The notes under the pieces: generated by a model
What the model was told of the DNA's origin: nothing
Seen by the model: the letters and a program-made list of their open reading frames with translations, nothing else
Databases searched by the model: none
Virus record (IMG/VR): IMGVR_UViG_3300048996_000037
Coordinates: 1 to 39,494 of that record
Direction: 5' to 3' (one strand)
Length of the DNA stretch: 39,494 nt
DNA from: a virus
Part shown: piece after piece, positions 37,762 through 39,494 of the stretch
Position numbering within the stretch: the stretch's first letter is position 1
Layout of the letters: each line of letters starts with the position of its first letter
Program-made: the position numbers and the translations under genes

Positions 37762-38798
37762 CCGACACCCAACCATCTGGCGCAGAGAGCGCCCTTGACC
37801 TAGAAAAGCTTCTGCCGTGTCCGTTTTGCGGCAGCGCGAATATCGACCCCGCCGGCTGGTCCGGAATTGACGAGAAAGGCGGCCCAGGCTGCGGCAACTG
37901 CGGCGCGCTGGCCGACAGCGCCGAACTTTGGAACCGCCGTGCTACCGCTCCCCATGCTGGACCAGGGCCGGCCGAGATCCGCAACATCACGCAGATCGAG
38001 CGCTCGAGCGATCAAAGCGTGCGCGTCACCTTCACCTCGGCGCGTGCGGCCAGCGCGTTCTCGGCAAGTCTTGCCCATACGCAAGCAGCACTCTCCGCCC
38101 ATCCCACCCATCCCGCCGAGCCTGTATGCACGGTTTGCGAGGATGCCCCTGCTGAAATCGGCGGAGCCTGCGCCTTATGCCACTGGAAAACGCCGGTCGG
38201 ACCTGGGGGCGGCGCACTGGTGGCGATGTCCGAGTGGGAAGCAGGCAGGGAGGATGCTGACGGCAATCTGCTGGTTACTCGGCGCGCCGACGAACTTGTC
38301 GCCGCCGCAGACTTTATGACGCAAGGCGCGCTTGCATCGGTACGCATCGACGGCCGTGTTGTTCGCCGCGAAGAACTTGCCGAACGTTTCAGATCGTTTT
38401 CCGAGGTCGCCACCCCTACTGGCGCATTGGTGGCGAAGGCCGACTTTGACCGCGAAGAATTCATGCGGCAAGTGCTGGAAAGCGCCTGTGAAATTCCAGA
38501 CCGCAACAGCCCCGAAGATCAACCGGAAATGCTCCTTCTGACCACCGAAGAACTGGAGAACATCATGCGCAGCGCGTTCGAGTTGATCGACGAAGAAGCG
38601 GAATTGGCAGACGAGAGCGCAGCGGCACCGGCAGAGGTAATCGCGGATCGTCAGTATCTAGACGGGTTCGATGCGGGTTTCATGGCTGGCGAAGCGGGCG
38701 ACCACGAAAAGCGCGCCAGCGTTCATGCGGCCCGCCGCGCCGGAATCCGCGAAGCTCTCACCACCCATCAGCCTTCTACCAAAGGAGAGAAATCATGA
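37758..38798 (+). CDS. Lar-like zinc-finger protein with added early modules
   Basis: 346 residues. Residues about 17-60 (LLPCPFCGSANIDPAGW ... GPGCGNCGALADSAELWNRRA) match the Lar restriction-alleviation zinc-finger module. After a Pro/Ala linker comes a beta-type part, a second Cys cluster (VCTVCEDAPAEIGGACALCHW, about 120-140), then helical parts with acidic patches (TTEELENIMRSAFELIDEEAELADE). Lar proteins relieve type I restriction of phage DNA; here the module is only the first sixth of the protein, so that role is inferred. ATGA overlaps at both ends. Confidence 0.72.
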   Translation: MTDTQPSGAESALDLEKLLPCPFCGSANIDPAGWSGIDEKGGPGCGNCGALADSAELWNRRATAPHAGPGPAEIRNITQIERSSDQSVRVTFTSARAASAFSASLAHTQAALSAHPTHPAEPVCTVCEDAPAEIGGACALCHWKTPVGPGGGALVAMSEWEAGREDADGNLLVTRRADELVAAADFMTQGALASVRIDGRVVRREELAERFRSFSEVATPTGALVAKADFDREEFMRQVLESACEIPDRNSPEDQPEMLLLTTEELENIMRSAFELIDEEAELADESAAAPAEVIADRQYLDGFDAGFMAGEAGDHEKRASVHAARRAGIREALTTHQPSTKGEKS

Positions 38799-39010
38799 GC
38801 ACTCAAAAACTGTTCGACAAGGTGCAGCAGGCAGAGGACGCGTTTGAGTCTGCACAGAGCAAGCTACTGCGCGCGACGGGCTGGGCCTTCAAGTGCGATC
38901 TGCCGGGTTCACTGTGGCTGTGGCAGAAGACTATGCCGGATGGCCGTATCGTTGCGTGCGCGGCGAACACCGCTATCCGCATTCAGGAAAATATCGGAGA
39001 CGCAGTATGA
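38795..39010 (+). CDS. Small early protein, unknown function
   Basis: 71 residues. MSTQKLFDKVQQAEDAFESAQSKLLRATGWAFKCDLPGSLWLWQKTMPDGRIVACAANTAIRIQE. A helix followed by a small beta domain; W and K pattern (GW.FKCDLPGS.WLW.K...DGR) is a recurrent early-phage fold of unknown function. ATGA overlaps on both sides, AAAGGAGA before the start. Confidence 0.68.
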   Translation: MSTQKLFDKVQQAEDAFESAQSKLLRATGWAFKCDLPGSLWLWQKTMPDGRIVACAANTAIRIQENIGDAV

Positions 39011-39494
39011 CCACCACCCCCACCCCCGCCTCGCAGCCTTCCCCGGCGCTCGACCGGACCGACTACAGTACGCGCGTCGTCCAGACGAACACAGCGACTA
39101 TCCCCGGCATGGTCTACGTCTGCCCTGAGCGCGACATCGAGTGCGGCAGGAATCCGAAAAGCTGGTGCGCGACCTGCCCGCAGCAGCCATCCCCGGCGCG
39201 TAGCGACCTGATGGGCCAAGATATTGAAGCCGCTGAGCGCCAAGCCGCGCTTTACGACGGCGACGACCGTGAGTGCATCAAGACTGACGTTATCAACTCA
39301 TTCTATGCAGGAATTGCCTACGAGCGGAAGCGTACAGCCCCGGCGCGTAGCGACAAGGATGCAGATCACGTGAAGCCGTGGCAGGAGCGCGTTGACCCTG
39401 CGTACAGCGTCTACAAGAAGTTCACAGCTGCGCAGCAAGAAATCGCCGAGTTGCGCGCCCTTCTCGCAGTCCAGTCCACACGCGCAGGGGAGGC
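39007..39494 (+). CDS. Modular early protein, cut by the window end
   Basis: Open from ATG 39007 to the last base (162 codons). N-terminal Pro/Thr-rich tail, a Cys-rich patch (VCPERDIECGRNPKSWCATCP), a DRECIKTDVINSFYAGIAYERKR helix module, then VKPWQER and a coiled coil (AAQQEIAELRALLAVQS). The modules are joined by PARSD-type linkers encoded by near-identical DNA (39191-39207 and 39338-39354). The VKPW-coiled-coil part matches the gene at 36060. 3' end unknown. Confidence 0.7.
   Translation, partial: MTTTPTPASQPSPALDRTDYSTRVVQTNTATIPGMVYVCPERDIECGRNPKSWCATCPQQPSPARSDLMGQDIEAAERQAALYDGDDRECIKTDVINSFYAGIAYERKRTAPARSDKDADHVKPWQERVDPAYSVYKKFTAAQQEIAELRALLAVQSTRAGE

Overview
The window holds what looks like an essentially complete, GC-rich temperate podovirus-type phage genome (about 39.5 kb) or its prophage form. 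The layout is lambda/P22-like for the immunity, replication and recombination genes. The head is short-tailed (SU10/P22/BcepC6B-like): a large portal, an HK97-fold capsid protein, an adaptor, a stabilisation protein and several Ala/Gly-rich ejection proteins, with no tape measure or sheath. GC content, codon use and the kind of phage suggest a beta-proteobacterial host, perhaps Oxalobacteraceae or Burkholderiales; this is inference. The site next to the integrase carries the 3' part of a tRNA read as tRNA-Val(CAC), so integration into that tRNA gene is likely.

Layout: 1-3203 (+) is the end of an early operon of small overlapping genes, then an AlpA/excisionase-like HTH protein and a tyrosine integrase. 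3197-3493 is a probable attP: a tRNA 3' core flanked on both sides by TGTGTAA/GGTGTAA arm-type repeats. 3593-24655 (-) is the late region, read right to left: terS, terL, portal, structural proteins, scaffold, major capsid protein, adaptor, stabilisation protein, ejection proteins, tail fibre with S74 chaperone, holin, GH108 endolysin, second holin. 24852-25262 (-) is a DUF2829/Tad2-like gene, a candidate anti-Thoeris protein. 25403-30842 (-) is the cro-side early operon: small proteins, NinG, a C5-methyltransferase-like protein, P-like helicase loader, O-like initiator with an internal iteron origin, an RHH protein and Cro. 30843-30915 is the genetic switch. 30916-32204 (+) is the CI repressor plus a lipoprotein. 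32269-32310 is PL with operators. 32364-39494 (+) is the PL-side early operon: small proteins, RecT, YqaJ exonuclease, NinB, a Lar-like protein and modular early proteins.

How it fits together: CI should bind five 14-bp near-palindromes (consensus ATCGG-N4-CCGAT), three between cro and cI and two at PL, silencing both early operons in lysogens while cI and the downstream lipoprotein are expressed. Both cro and cI appear leaderless. On induction, PR would drive O/P replication from the iterons inside O, PL would drive RecT/exonuclease recombination and finally xis/int, and late genes would be read leftward through a hairpin-rich leader with a terminator 10 nt before terS, which suggests antitermination.

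Both window ends lie inside early-operon genes. Gene order and the two-armed att site fit a circular or circularly permuted phage genome cut within the early operon. The two ends do not join into one reading frame, so some sequence may be missing or the window may be a cut from something larger, such as tandem prophages.
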